Shown here in pieces: positions 34,238 through 42,369 of a stretch of DNA of 64,000 nt. Positions within the stretch are counted from its first letter, which is position 1, and every line of letters starts with the position of its first letter. The notes beneath the pieces were generated by a model. It made no database searches. It saw only the letters and a program-made list of their open reading frames with translations, and was not told the DNA's origin. Source of the stretch: an uncultured Chloroflexus sp. (GTDB lineage Bacteria > Chloroflexota > Chloroflexia > Chloroflexales > Chloroflexaceae). Where the stretch lies: positions 1-64,000 of the forward strand of contig NZ_CAKZNK010000096.1 in assembly GCF_937129525.1 (NCBI RefSeq), read 5' to 3'. A program made the translations under genes and the position numbers.

Positions 34238-34804
34238 ATGATAAGCCGGTTGCATCGCTATCTTTCCAGTCAGTGGCAACGATTTTTCGGTCTCAATATC
34301 ACGGCTATCACACCGATGCTCTTCGTGGGTGGTCAATTCCATCCCCGCCAATGGCCGATCATCTATACGCTAGGGGTGCGGGCCGTCCTTTCGTTACAGG
34401 CCGAACGGGCCGATACGTTCCACGGGCCGCTGCCGGCGCGCAATTTACGATTATTGGTGCCGGATTTTCACCCTCCCACCATCGAGCAGCTTGATGAAGG
34501 AGTGCATTTTATTGCGCAAGCTATCAGTGACGGCTTGCCAGTTTTCGTCCATTGTCATGCCGGAGTAGGGCGGGCGCCATTAATGGCTGCCGCGTATTTG
34601 ATGGCACGGCATGGATTGGAACACCAGGCCGCGCTGACCACCTTGCGCCTTGCCCGTCCAATCATTCGCCCGAATCGCCGCCAGATCGGTCGCCTGCGCG
34701 AGTATGAGCAGCTCTTGCGCCGTCGTCGCCAAACGCAGCGCGCTATGCCGCCTGCCGGCGCTGAAAACCGGTTGCCGCCAGTTCCAGACACCCCGATACC
34801 GTAA
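34238..34804 (+). CDS. Dual-specificity protein phosphatase
   Basis: 188 residues from the ATG at 34238, preceded by AGAAGG. The cysteine-phosphatase loop is VFVHCHAGVGRAPLMAAAYL, a good HCxxGxxR(S/T-like A) signature, and the general-acid aspartate is likely in LLVPDFHPPTIEQL. It resembles the compact eukaryote-like DSP/PTP family that acts on phosphotyrosine, phosphothreonine or phosphorylated lipids and carbohydrates. The basic C-terminal tail (RRRRQTQRAMPP) is unusual. Its last 62 bases overlap the 3' end of the convergent DUF2156 gene. Confidence 0.87.
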   Translation: MISRLHRYLSSQWQRFFGLNITAITPMLFVGGQFHPRQWPIIYTLGVRAVLSLQAERADTFHGPLPARNLRLLVPDFHPPTIEQLDEGVHFIAQAISDGLPVFVHCHAGVGRAPLMAAAYLMARHGLEHQAALTTLRLARPIIRPNRRQIGRLREYEQLLRRRRQTQRAMPPAGAENRLPPVPDTPIP

Positions 34805-35693
34805 AGAGATCGACCAGTGCCAGTAATGGTAGACGCGATTGGGCGCAGAGGTAGACGGGCCGCCACGAAGGGGCGAATTTAGCCTTGAAGCGATATAGAC
34901 CTTCAGCATTGTAGACGGTAACCATCCGGCGGCCAACCAGCGTGATCAAGCGTTCAAGTGGACGAAGATCCTGGTCAAGGTGGTGGAACGGTACTTCATT
35001 GAGACTGAGGGTTTGGCAGCCTTCAGCCTGCAACTGGGCGCCGGCTGTAGCAAACAAGGCTTCCATAACCCCTGCCGGCGCTTGCGGTCGGCGCAGCATC
35101 AATTCGGTCACAGCAGTCGTCGCCGATGGTCGGGTAAGTAACAGCGCTCCCTGCCAGCAATCGGTTGGATCGGCGTAGACGAATAAACGAGTTTCAGGCT
35201 CAAAAGTGGTGCGAAAGAGGTAGCGAAGCTGCGGTCGTTGACCGTAACGGGCTTCGCTCGCCAGTCGGCGTAGCCGGGTAACAGCAGTCGGACTCCAGGG
35301 AATTTCGCTGACCTTGCCGAAACGGGCTGCGGCGCGCGCCATTTTCCGCACTGAACGACGGCATAGCCCGTCACCAGTGAGATCGATGATACCTTCAATG
35401 CCAACCCGTATTGTCTCCCAGCCGACGCGCGCTAGCCGTTGCGCGACCCCTGCCGCGCATCCGCGCAACAACAGGCGATGGCCTGATTGCTCGCGATGCA
35501 CCTGAAGTAGATCATACCCTGGCGGCAGGGTAGCATATGCTATCCAGGTCAGACCAGATAGCGGTAGCCTGACCTGCTGCATGCGTGGTCGCGCAAGATT
35601 GGCTCGTGTCCAGCTCAAAGGCAATTCGTCATCACCGGGAACAGGTAACATCATAGCGGTTTCCAACCTGTCGAGGCGCGCTCCGAGACTCAT
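34743..35693 (-). CDS. DUF2156-like protein (MprF C-terminal, GNAT fold)
   Basis: 316 residues from the ATG at 35693; a TTG at 35711 is possible. The C-terminal pattern YNAEGLYRFKAKFAPSWRPV matches the end of the DUF2156 domain of phosphatidylglycerol lysyltransferases. The middle (LRYLFRTTFEPETRLFVYAD) is the GNAT-like strand region. No membrane flippase domain is present, so this is a free-standing soluble form; aminoacyl transfer to lipid or another substrate is only inferred from the family. Its 3' end overlaps the phosphatase gene by 62 bases. Confidence 0.7.
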   Translation of the reverse strand: MSLGARLDRLETAMMLPVPGDDELPLSWTRANLARPRMQQVRLPLSGLTWIAYATLPPGYDLLQVHREQSGHRLLLRGCAAGVAQRLARVGWETIRVGIEGIIDLTGDGLCRRSVRKMARAAARFGKVSEIPWSPTAVTRLRRLASEARYGQRPQLRYLFRTTFEPETRLFVYADPTDCWQGALLLTRPSATTAVTELMLRRPQAPAGVMEALFATAGAQLQAEGCQTLSLNEVPFHHLDQDLRPLERLITLVGRRMVTVYNAEGLYRFKAKFAPSWRPVYLCAQSRLPLLALVDLFTVSGCLELAATGFQRRQAA

Positions 35694-35850
35694 CTCGAGA
35701 TTGACGGTCAAATAGGTTGCAGGAGAGACATCGTTTTACCGAAAAGGCGCGCAATTGATATCGTATGTAGTTTGCTCCCGATTGCGTGCCTCGTCAAGCA
35801 CATCTGAGGTTGTTGCGATGTATGCCTGTCTGATGGCGCTGCCTACTTGC

Positions 35851-36480
35851 TCAGGCTCCCTGCAAAGCCGCCTCGATCCTGGCCACCACCATATCGATAG
35901 CGATAGGGTTGCGCCCCCCGCCGGGGAAGATCACGTCGGCATAGCGTTTGGTCGGTTCAACAAACTCAAGATGCATTGGGCGCACCGTGGTGAGATATTG
36001 TTCGATCACCGACTCAACTGAACGTCCACGTTCAGCGATGTCGCGGCGTAGCCGGCGGATAAAGCGCAAATCGGGATCGGCGTCAACAAACAGCTTAATC
36101 TGCATCCGGCGGCGCAACACCGGTTCGTAGAAGATCAAAATGCCTTCGACCAGAATCACCGGGCGCGGCTCAACCCGTTCAGTTTGCGGCAGGCGCGCAT
36201 AGGTGGCGTAATCGTACACCGGTAGATCCACGGCTTGACCAGCGCACAGTGCGTCGAGATGGGCGACCAGCAGGTCGTTGTCTAATGCGTCGGGGTGATC
36301 AAAGTTGAATCTGGTTCGCTCTTCAAACGGCAGATGGCTGAGGTCTTTGTAGTAGCGATCATGGTCGATGTGAGCGATCCGGTCGGCGCCAACCCGTTGT
36401 AGTATCGCCTGGGCTACGCTGGTTTTACCGCTGGCGCTACCACCGGCGACGCCAATAATAATCGGCGAGATGTTCATCAT
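35851..36480 (-). CDS. udk: Uridine kinase
   Basis: 209 residues, full length. Walker A is GVAGGSASGKTSVAQAIL, and HIDHDRYYKDLSHLPFEERT and NFDHPDALDNDLL are the family's uridine-binding motifs. VILVEGILIFYEPVLRRRM is the conserved lid-strand region. It phosphorylates uridine and cytidine with ATP or GTP in pyrimidine salvage, matching the role of cdd at 9.2-9.6 kb. Two ATGs in tandem start the gene. Confidence 0.96.
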   Translation of the reverse strand: MMNISPIIIGVAGGSASGKTSVAQAILQRVGADRIAHIDHDRYYKDLSHLPFEERTRFNFDHPDALDNDLLVAHLDALCAGQAVDLPVYDYATYARLPQTERVEPRPVILVEGILIFYEPVLRRRMQIKLFVDADPDLRFIRRLRRDIAERGRSVESVIEQYLTTVRPMHLEFVEPTKRYADVIFPGGGRNPIAIDMVVARIEAALQGA

Positions 36481-36498
36481 AAGCGCGCTACTCTCTCA

Positions 36499-36527
36499 CA
36501 AACGGAGGCGCGCCACAGGCGCGCCTC
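36499..36527 (-). terminator. Hairpin upstream of udk, probably ending the protease operon
   Basis: GAGGCGCGCC-aca-GGCGCGCCTC (36505-36527), a perfect 10-bp stem. On the minus strand it is followed by CGTTTG. It lies between the 46-residue gene and udk. The DNA from 36530 to 36690 shows nothing recognisable. Confidence 0.55.
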
Positions 36528-36691
36528 TTGACGACTTGCACTCTCTGTTGTTGCGCGTCAGACGGGTATGGAGTACCGTAATTCAGCGCAACCCTTTATG
36601 CTTCATACGTCATTCGACTTTCGACGCTACCAGCCGCGGTGGCGATAGCTTACCTGTTTCAGTCTGATCGGCGTAGCGACAATGTCGTCTA

Positions 36692-36832
36692 TCAGACTGT
36701 CTGCGACTCTGGCTTTGATGGCTCACCAAGAATTTTATTGGTGAGGTAGGTCGCCAGCCACGCTGCCGCCAGGCTCAACACCAGACTAATCAAACCGTGT
36801 ACCAGCTTGCGGCGCAACTCTTCATCAGTCAT
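36692..36832 (-). CDS. Small single-span membrane protein, translationally coupled to the YugP-type protease
   Basis: 46 residues: MTDEELRRKLVHGLISLVLS, then a hydrophobic stretch (LAAAWLATYLTNKIL) and a polar tail ending in TV. One membrane helix at about 13-33. The Shine-Dalgarno sequence GGAGGG lies inside the last codons of the upstream protease gene and the ATG is three bases after its stop, so coupling is strong. The good ribosome binding site, coherent TM topology and tight spacing support a real gene despite its size. It may be a subunit or regulator of the protease; no family was recognised. Confidence 0.7.
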   Translation of the reverse strand: MTDEELRRKLVHGLISLVLSLAAAWLATYLTNKILGEPSKPESQTV

Positions 36833-36835
36833 GCG

Positions 36836-37543
36836 TTATTCCCTCCGTCGCATCAAAATCGTCACAAAGTAGAGCAACTGCGCAATCGCCTGCGCTGCTG
36901 CGGCCACGTAGGTCAGGGCGGCGGCGTTTAGCACCGCATTCACGCCGGCGGCTTCCTGCACGGTCACCAGTCCGGCGCGTTGCAACATCTCGCGGGCGCG
37001 AGCGCTGGCATTAAACTCAACCGGCAGCGTCACCAGGGTAAATGCCACTGCCGCACTGAACAGGATGACACCAATGACGGCCAACTGGAAACCGAAGCTG
37101 CGACCACCGGTGGCGCTAAGCAGCATACCGATGAAGAAGAGCCAGGTGCCGAGCTGCGAACCAATATTGGCGAAGCCAACAATGCCCGACCGCACCCGCA
37201 GCCAGGCATACCCTTCTTTGTCCTGGGCGGCATGACCCAGCTCGTGGGCCACAATAGCCATCGCTGCCACCGACGGTTGCACCGATCCCTCTGACAGGCG
37301 GATGACCTTGCTGGATGGATCGTAGTGGTCGGTCAACATACCGGGGATCGTCTCGATCCCAACATGGTCAAGACCTTCATTCCGAATCAGGATGCGGGCG
37401 ACATCAAAGCCGTTGAGCCGCCGCATATTGGCAACCTGTGACCATTTATTGAATGCCGACTGGACCTGAAACTGGGCCCAGAGCGCGAAGAGCATTGCTG
37501 GCACAGCAAAGATCAGGTACGTTGGATCGAAGAAGAATGGCAT
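36836..37543 (-). CDS. Membrane zinc metallopeptidase, YugP family
   Basis: 235 residues from the ATG at 37543, with GGGAGG upstream; the open frame before it is not supported. The zinc site is HELGH (AMAIVAHELGHAAQDKEGYA), placed after an N-terminal membrane span (about 8-25). Two or three further spans follow (about 125-170 and 205-230). The pattern with SSKVIRLSEGSVQPSVAAMA matches the neutral zinc metallopeptidase YugP family. Substrate unknown, probably membrane protein quality control. The promoter is TGGTATACT at 37599-37607. Confidence 0.88.
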   Translation of the reverse strand: MPFFFDPTYLIFAVPAMLFALWAQFQVQSAFNKWSQVANMRRLNGFDVARILIRNEGLDHVGIETIPGMLTDHYDPSSKVIRLSEGSVQPSVAAMAIVAHELGHAAQDKEGYAWLRVRSGIVGFANIGSQLGTWLFFIGMLLSATGGRSFGFQLAVIGVILFSAAVAFTLVTLPVEFNASARAREMLQRAGLVTVQEAAGVNAVLNAAALTYVAAAAQAIAQLLYFVTILMRRRE

Positions 37544-37598
37544 AGACGCCTCCCTCAAGCTTTAAGATGAGATGCGGATTGAAACCGCTGCTGCGTTC

Positions 37599-37607
37599 AG
37601 TATACCA
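37599..37607 (-). promoter_or_regulatory. Extended -10 promoter of the YugP-type protease operon
   Basis: Minus strand TGGTATACT, identical to the rpsR element; leader of about 49 bases. Confidence 0.6.
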
Positions 37608-37651
37608 CTCTCAGACCTCAGTGAACTATTGACGAAGTATTTGAGTTTTGC

Positions 37652-37685
37652 AAAAAATCTGGGGCGACTCTTGCGTCGCCCCAGA
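37652..37685 (-). terminator. Strong terminator after the YtxH-like gene
   Basis: A perfect 11-bp stem, TCTGGGGCGAC (37658-37668) with GTCGCCCCAGA (37675-37685), 6-base loop. On the minus strand it is followed by six Ts. Confidence 0.9.
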
Positions 37686-37708
37686 TCAGGACAATAACAG
37701 CCCCGGCC

Positions 37709-37927
37709 TTACAATCGCTGCTCGCCGGTCAGCGTTTGCCGGAATTGCCCAAGCCAGACCTGCCCGCGTTCGGCTACCAGCGCGCGCAAGGCCGGGCCAC
37801 TGCGTGGGCTGAACAGGGCCGCGACTATGGCGCCGCCGGCCAGACCGATGAGGAAGCCGGCGATGAAACGCCGACCGCCAGTGCGACGGGGAATGAGACT
37901 GTCGATCATTGTGTCGAGTTCATCCAT
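37709..37927 (-). CDS. Small YtxH-like membrane protein
   Basis: 72 residues. The central hydrophobic segment FIAGFLIGLAGGAIVAALFS followed by PRSGPALR is the YtxH-type pattern (one glycine-rich span then a 'P.sG...R' turn), ending in an amphipathic helix. Members are general-stress or envelope-associated proteins of unclear function. It is 42 bases downstream of gdhA on the same strand, and a strong terminator follows it. Confidence 0.7.
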   Translation of the reverse strand: MDELDTMIDSLIPRRTGGRRFIAGFLIGLAGGAIVAALFSPRSGPALRALVAERGQVWLGQFRQTLTGEQRL

Positions 37928-37969
37928 AGCCCGATCCTGGTCAACATTCTGATTGCGGTCAGTCAGTGT

Positions 37970-39253
37970 TTACGGATAAATTCCGCGGGTCGTCACCGCT
38001 TCAGCCACCCGCTGCACCGCCAGCATATAGGCTGCCGTCCGCAGGTCAACCTGCCGCTCGGCTGAGACGCGCAACACCTGCTGGAAGGCGTTGGTCATCA
38101 CCCGGCGCAATTGGGCATTAACTTCTCGTTCGCTCCAGAAGAATTCTTGCAGGCCCTGCACCCATTCGAAGTAGCTTACAGTCACCCCGCCAGCGTTAGC
38201 CAGAATATCAGGAATAACGAGACAGCCACGATCGTACAGGATGGCATCGGCATCTTTCGTAGTAGGGCCATTGGCAGCTTCGGCAATTATCTGCGCTTTG
38301 ATCCGGTCGGCATTCCGTGAGGTGATCACACCGCTCAAAGCTGCCGGCACCAGCACATCACACTCAAGTTCGAGGAGTTCTTCGTTAGGGAGCGTATCGG
38401 CGTTAGCGACGCCGATCACGCTGCCGGTGTGGGCTTTATGCGACAGCACTGCTTCCACATCAAGCCCATGGGGATTGTAAACGCCACCCTGACTATCACT
38501 CAGCGCGATCACCTTCATCCCCAGTGCTACCGCTTCACGCGCAACCGTTGAGCCAACATTGCCGCAACCCTGAATTGCCAATCGTGTCTCAGCCAGATTC
38601 AGGCTCAGATGTTGCGCAGCAGTGGTCAAGACGTAGGTCAAGCCGCGACCGGTAGCTTCGAGTCGGCCTTCCGAGCCGCCAATGTTGATTGGCTTGCCGG
38701 TGACGACCGCCGGTACGGTATAGCCTTGATGCATCGAAATCGTATCCATGATCCACGCCATCACCTGCGGATTGGTGCCGATGTCGGGCGCAGGGATGTC
38801 ACGCTCAGGACCGATCACAACGCTAATCTCGGTGGCAAACCGCCGGGTCAGGCGCTCAATCTCGCCAGCCGAAAGCTGTTTCGGGTCAACAATCACGGCT
38901 CCCTTGGCGCCACCGTAAGGCAAACCGGCCAGGGCACACTTCCAGGTCATCAGCATCGCCAGCGCCCGTGTTTCGTCAAGGGTCACATCAGGGTGATAGC
39001 GAATCCCGCCCTTCGTTGGGCCACGCGCCAGATTGTGCTGAACGCGAAAACCCTGAAAGACTTCAATGCGCCCATCATCACGTTTGACGGGGAAATTGAC
39101 GGTGAGTTCACGCTGGGGCACGCGCAAAATGCGACGTAAATTTGCCGGTAGATCGAGCAGATCGGCAGCTTCGTCAAACTGTTGCTGAACAGTGCTCAGC
39201 AGGTTTGCGCCCTCCAGGGGCGCGGCGGTTCGTTTTACATCAGTCATAACCAT
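37970..39253 (-). CDS. gdhA: Glutamate dehydrogenase (Glu/Leu/Phe/Val family)
   Basis: 427 residues, the length of hexameric class I GDH. The catalytic-lysine regions KGGIRYHPDV and KCALAGLPYGGAKGAVIVDP are present, as are the PAPDIGTNPQVMAWIMDTIS motif and the nucleotide-binding RLAIQGCGNVGSTVA. It interconverts glutamate and 2-oxoglutarate with NAD(P). The upstream DNA has TGGTACAAT (39329-39337), giving a 69-base leader. Coenzyme preference was not decided. Confidence 0.94.
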   Translation of the reverse strand: MVMTDVKRTAAPLEGANLLSTVQQQFDEAADLLDLPANLRRILRVPQRELTVNFPVKRDDGRIEVFQGFRVQHNLARGPTKGGIRYHPDVTLDETRALAMLMTWKCALAGLPYGGAKGAVIVDPKQLSAGEIERLTRRFATEISVVIGPERDIPAPDIGTNPQVMAWIMDTISMHQGYTVPAVVTGKPINIGGSEGRLEATGRGLTYVLTTAAQHLSLNLAETRLAIQGCGNVGSTVAREAVALGMKVIALSDSQGGVYNPHGLDVEAVLSHKAHTGSVIGVANADTLPNEELLELECDVLVPAALSGVITSRNADRIKAQIIAEAANGPTTKDADAILYDRGCLVIPDILANAGGVTVSYFEWVQGLQEFFWSEREVNAQLRRVMTNAFQQVLRVSAERQVDLRTAAYMLAVQRVAEAVTTRGIYP

Positions 39254-39328
39254 AACGCTTTACCCCTCAACGATGAGTGGAGACGGCCAGCGCTGGCCGG
39301 TCGCGACAACGGCGGCGCGACATACGGT

Positions 39329-39337
39329 ATTGTACCA
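39329..39337 (-). promoter_or_regulatory. Extended -10 promoter of gdhA
   Basis: Minus strand TGGTACAAT. Confidence 0.55.
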
Positions 39338-39373
39338 CGCCACAGCGGCTGATCATGTTGAAATGGAATGAAA

Positions 39374-40438
39374 TTAGTCATCAACTGGAATGAATTCATT
39401 GACACTCACCACCGAATGCACAAATGCGGCGATTAACCGGATAGCGTGATCCACATCGCTCAATTCGATCATTTCATTCGGTGAATGCATATAGCGATTG
39501 GGGATCGAAATCACCGCGCTGGCCACGCCTCCGCGCGCGTGGTGAATGGCGTCAGCATCGGTGCCGGTATAGCGTGGAGAAATCTGCACACTGTAAGGAA
39601 TCGCCTCGCGTTCAGCCAGTTCGACCAGGCGGCGGAAGACGCGCCCGCTATTAGCCGAACCGCGTGAGAGCACCGGGCCACCGCCAAGTTTCACTGTATT
39701 CCACTGGCGCTGATCGGAATCAGGGTGATCAGTCGCGAAGGTGACATCAACCACAATCGCTACCTGCGGATCGAAACTGAAGGCAGCGGTTGTAGCTCCG
39801 CCAAAGGTAATCTCTTCCTGGGTTGTAGCCACTGCCGCAACACAGGCGTTTGGTCGATGCTGACTAAGCAAGCGCAATGCCTCTAGCACGGTGAATGCGC
39901 CGATGCGATTGTCAATCGAACGGCTGACGATCCGGTGGCCGCGCAATTCATAGACGGGAGCGTCGATTACACCCACATCGCCGACCTGAACCAGCTCGAC
40001 GGCTTCGGCGCGACTCGACACGCCAATGTCGATCCACATTTGTTCGATTTTGGTCACCTGGTTGCGCTCGTCGGGTTTGAGCAGATGGATGGGCTTTTTG
40101 CCGATCACCCCAATGACTTCGCCATGTCGCCCAAGCAGACGCACCCGTTGCCCGATCAATACCTGCGCGTCCCAGCCGCCAATTGGGCTGAAGAAGAGAA
40201 AGCCATTGTCATCGATGTGACTGATCATCAGCCCGATTTCGTCAATGTGGCCGGCAAGCAAAATGCGAGGGCCGCTACCTTCCAGCACGGCAAAACTGTT
40301 GCCGAGCACGTCGCTATAGACCTGGTCGGCAAACGCGCGCGCCTCGGCGCGCCAAACCCGCGCCGCCTGATCTTCGTCGCCTGATGGTCCCGGCGCAGCC
40401 AGCAGACGTTTCAGAAACGCAATTTGATCATCGTGCAT
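39374..40438 (-). CDS. M42-family aminopeptidase (tetrahedral/deblocking type)
   Basis: 354 residues, full length. The two-metal site is visible: LLAGHIDEIGLMI (His and nearby Asp), SIDNRIGAF (bridging Asp), TQEEITFGGATTA (catalytic Glu pair), VVDVTFATD (Asp) and NRYMHSPNEMIE (His). The PDZ-like insertion follows GQRVRLLGRHGEVIG. It removes N-terminal residues from peptides and probably forms a dodecamer in the cytoplasm. Ends 120 bases before gdhA on the same strand. Confidence 0.93.
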   Translation of the reverse strand: MHDDQIAFLKRLLAAPGPSGDEDQAARVWRAEARAFADQVYSDVLGNSFAVLEGSGPRILLAGHIDEIGLMISHIDDNGFLFFSPIGGWDAQVLIGQRVRLLGRHGEVIGVIGKKPIHLLKPDERNQVTKIEQMWIDIGVSSRAEAVELVQVGDVGVIDAPVYELRGHRIVSRSIDNRIGAFTVLEALRLLSQHRPNACVAAVATTQEEITFGGATTAAFSFDPQVAIVVDVTFATDHPDSDQRQWNTVKLGGGPVLSRGSANSGRVFRRLVELAEREAIPYSVQISPRYTGTDADAIHHARGGVASAVISIPNRYMHSPNEMIELSDVDHAIRLIAAFVHSVVSVNEFIPVDD

Positions 40439-40500
40439 GATTCTTGATCCTTACCTTGTATCAGTGCGACAGCGGTGTCGCCTCTGGCACTCCGTATTTT

Positions 40501-40530
40501 AGTATATCCCAAGACAGATGTTGTCTGTTT
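40501..40530 (-). promoter_or_regulatory. M42 peptidase promoter with adjoining palindrome
   Basis: Minus strand TATACT at 40501-40506 is a candidate -10. An inverted repeat (AAGACAGA-tgttg-TCTGTTTT, 40511-40530 approx., 7 of 8 bases symmetrical) lies over the spacer and -35 region. It could be an operator; no regulator is known. Confidence 0.35.
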
Positions 40531-40588
40531 TGGAAAGCTTCGATCAGAATAATATGCGCTTTTGACCGTATTCTGTCGGATAAAATGC

Positions 40589-40618
40589 TTGACGCCGTTC
40601 AAATCTGCCCCTTATAAT
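40589..40618 (+). promoter_or_regulatory. Sigma-70-type promoter of the zincin gene
   Basis: TTGACG (40589-40594), 18-base spacer, TATAAT (40613-40618). The predicted start near 40625 leaves only 6 bases before the first ATG at 40631. Confidence 0.7.
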
Positions 40619-40630
40619 GAAGCAGACATT

Positions 40631-41020
40631 ATGCGGTACGCAAGCATAACAAAGATGAAAAAGCCGGAATTTGCCGATCTGGTTGCTGAAGTGCTTGAAA
40701 GTCTGCCCCCTGCCTTTGCCCGTTATCTCGAGACGGTTGAGGTGCTGATTGCGCCGCGCCCCAGTCGAGAACAGCGCCGCGCGCTTGGCTTGCGACCGTG
40801 GCAGACCATTTACGGGCTATACGAGGGCATCCCGATCACCGAGCAGCATAGTGGTGATATAGTCTCCCCGGCGACTATCACCATCTTCCAGGAGCCGCTC
40901 GAACGCGATTTTCGCACTACGACGGCGCTGCGCGAGCAGGTGCGCCGCACCGTATTGCACGAGATTGCCCACCATTTCGGCATTAGCGATGAACGGTTGC
41001 GCGATTTGAATGCCTATTAG
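40631..41020 (+). CDS. Small zincin-like metallopeptidase (PF06262 type)
   Basis: 129 residues from the ATG at 40631. The zinc motif HEIAHHFGISDERL (HExxH...D/E) near the C-terminus is the family hallmark, with conserved GLYEGIPIT and PATITIFQEPLER before it. The ATG at 40655 (MKKPEFADLV) is an equal candidate, gives the family's usual length of about 120, and has a 30-base leader; neither has a clear Shine-Dalgarno sequence. Expected to be cytoplasmic. Substrate unknown. Confidence 0.85.
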   Translation: MRYASITKMKKPEFADLVAEVLESLPPAFARYLETVEVLIAPRPSREQRRALGLRPWQTIYGLYEGIPITEQHSGDIVSPATITIFQEPLERDFRTTTALREQVRRTVLHEIAHHFGISDERLRDLNAY

Positions 41021-41045
41021 CGGTTCAATCGCGACTGTTTGTTGA

Positions 41046-42305
41046 GTGAGGGAGCGCGTGCGGATTAGTGCGATCATCACCGGAGTCATCTATATCGGGG
41101 CGCTGGCTGTAGCTGCCCTGCTACTCTGGCAGACACTTCAGATGTCGAGTGCATTGATCTCACTCACCACCAGGGTTCCTGCAACCGCTACAGTCGCAGC
41201 GCCTACCGCCACTGCGGCGCCCTTGTTGATATTGCCTACTCCGGTTCCGCCTACTCCGGCGCCAACCGTAGCGCCGCCACCGACAGAGTTGGTGGGCTAT
41301 CATCCGAAGAGTGGACGCTATATCGCAGTTTGGTTGCCGCCAGTCTTCGAGGGTGAAGCTCGCGAGTCGTTTTTCGCCAATGTTGACATTATCGATGACA
41401 TCAGTCCATTCTGGTACACGACTGATGCCAGTGGCCGGCTTTACGGACGACGCGATGATGAGTTGGTGCGCATTGCCCACGATAACAATGTTCGTATCAT
41501 TCCTTCTATTCACAATGTGGGCAATCCAGGCGCTGTTGTGCCGGTGTTAACGAACCCCCAGTTGCGCGCGCGTCACATTCAAAATATTGTAGATGAGGTT
41601 TTGGCTCGCGGATACGATGGTATCGACATTGACTACGAATCGTTAGCGCCGTCGGTGCGTGATGATTTTACCGCCTTTATCATCGAGCTGTCCGCTGCGC
41701 TGCGCGCGCACAATAAGTTGCTTACGGTTGCTGTGCATGCTAAAGATCGCGATGATGGCGGGTTGGGTGCGTTTCAAGACTGGCGAGCCATCGGGACCCA
41801 TGTGGATCAATTGCGTATCATGACCTACGATTACCACTGGCGTGGATCGGGGCCAGGGCCGGTTGCGCCGGCCTACTGGATCGAAGCGGTAGCCGGTTAT
41901 GCCCGCGAGGTGGTTGATCCGGCGAAAGTCTTGATCGGTGTTCATTTTTACGGTTACGATTGGCCTCCTGAAGGTAACGCCACCGCGCGCCCATGGCGAA
42001 TTATCGAAGAGATTATCAACGAGTACCAGCCAACAGTGAGTTTTATCGAGCGCAATGCTCGTGGTCGGGTCGGTGAGAGCACGTTTACCTATCGCACCAG
42101 CGCCGGCACGCGCACGGTCTGGTTTATGACCGATACCGGTCTGGCCGACAAGATTGCAACCGTGCAGAAGCTCGATCTGGCCGGGATTGCGATCTGGCAA
42201 TTAGGGTATGAGCGACCTGAATACTGGCAGACGGTGCGGGCCAATTTAGTGCAGGATTCGACGTTGATTCAACGGGCGTTGAATGCATTGTTACCGGAAC
42301 ATTGA
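41046..42305 (+). CDS. Membrane-anchored glycoside hydrolase family 18 protein
   Basis: 419 residues. An N-terminal signal anchor (about 6-35), then a Pro/Thr/Ala-rich linker (about 40-80), then a GH18 barrel. The catalytic DxxDxDxE motif is intact (RGYDGIDIDYESL), and LRIMTYDYHW and the final AGIAIWQLGYERPEYW are the other barrel-strand landmarks. It resembles YaaH/SleL-type muramidase-like chitinases more than secreted chitinases. Likely acts on cell-wall or exogenous N-acetylglucosamine polymers. Start is a GTG at 41046 or 41058 (the latter closer to GAGGGAG). Confidence 0.88.
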   Translation: MRERVRISAIITGVIYIGALAVAALLLWQTLQMSSALISLTTRVPATATVAAPTATAAPLLILPTPVPPTPAPTVAPPPTELVGYHPKSGRYIAVWLPPVFEGEARESFFANVDIIDDISPFWYTTDASGRLYGRRDDELVRIAHDNNVRIIPSIHNVGNPGAVVPVLTNPQLRARHIQNIVDEVLARGYDGIDIDYESLAPSVRDDFTAFIIELSAALRAHNKLLTVAVHAKDRDDGGLGAFQDWRAIGTHVDQLRIMTYDYHWRGSGPGPVAPAYWIEAVAGYAREVVDPAKVLIGVHFYGYDWPPEGNATARPWRIIEEIINEYQPTVSFIERNARGRVGESTFTYRTSAGTRTVWFMTDTGLADKIATVQKLDLAGIAIWQLGYERPEYWQTVRANLVQDSTLIQRALNALLPEH

Positions 42306-42369
42306 GGGGTGACGCGCGGCGATGTGTCGGTGTCAACAACTCGATCCAGAGTGTCGCTGAGCTGATATT

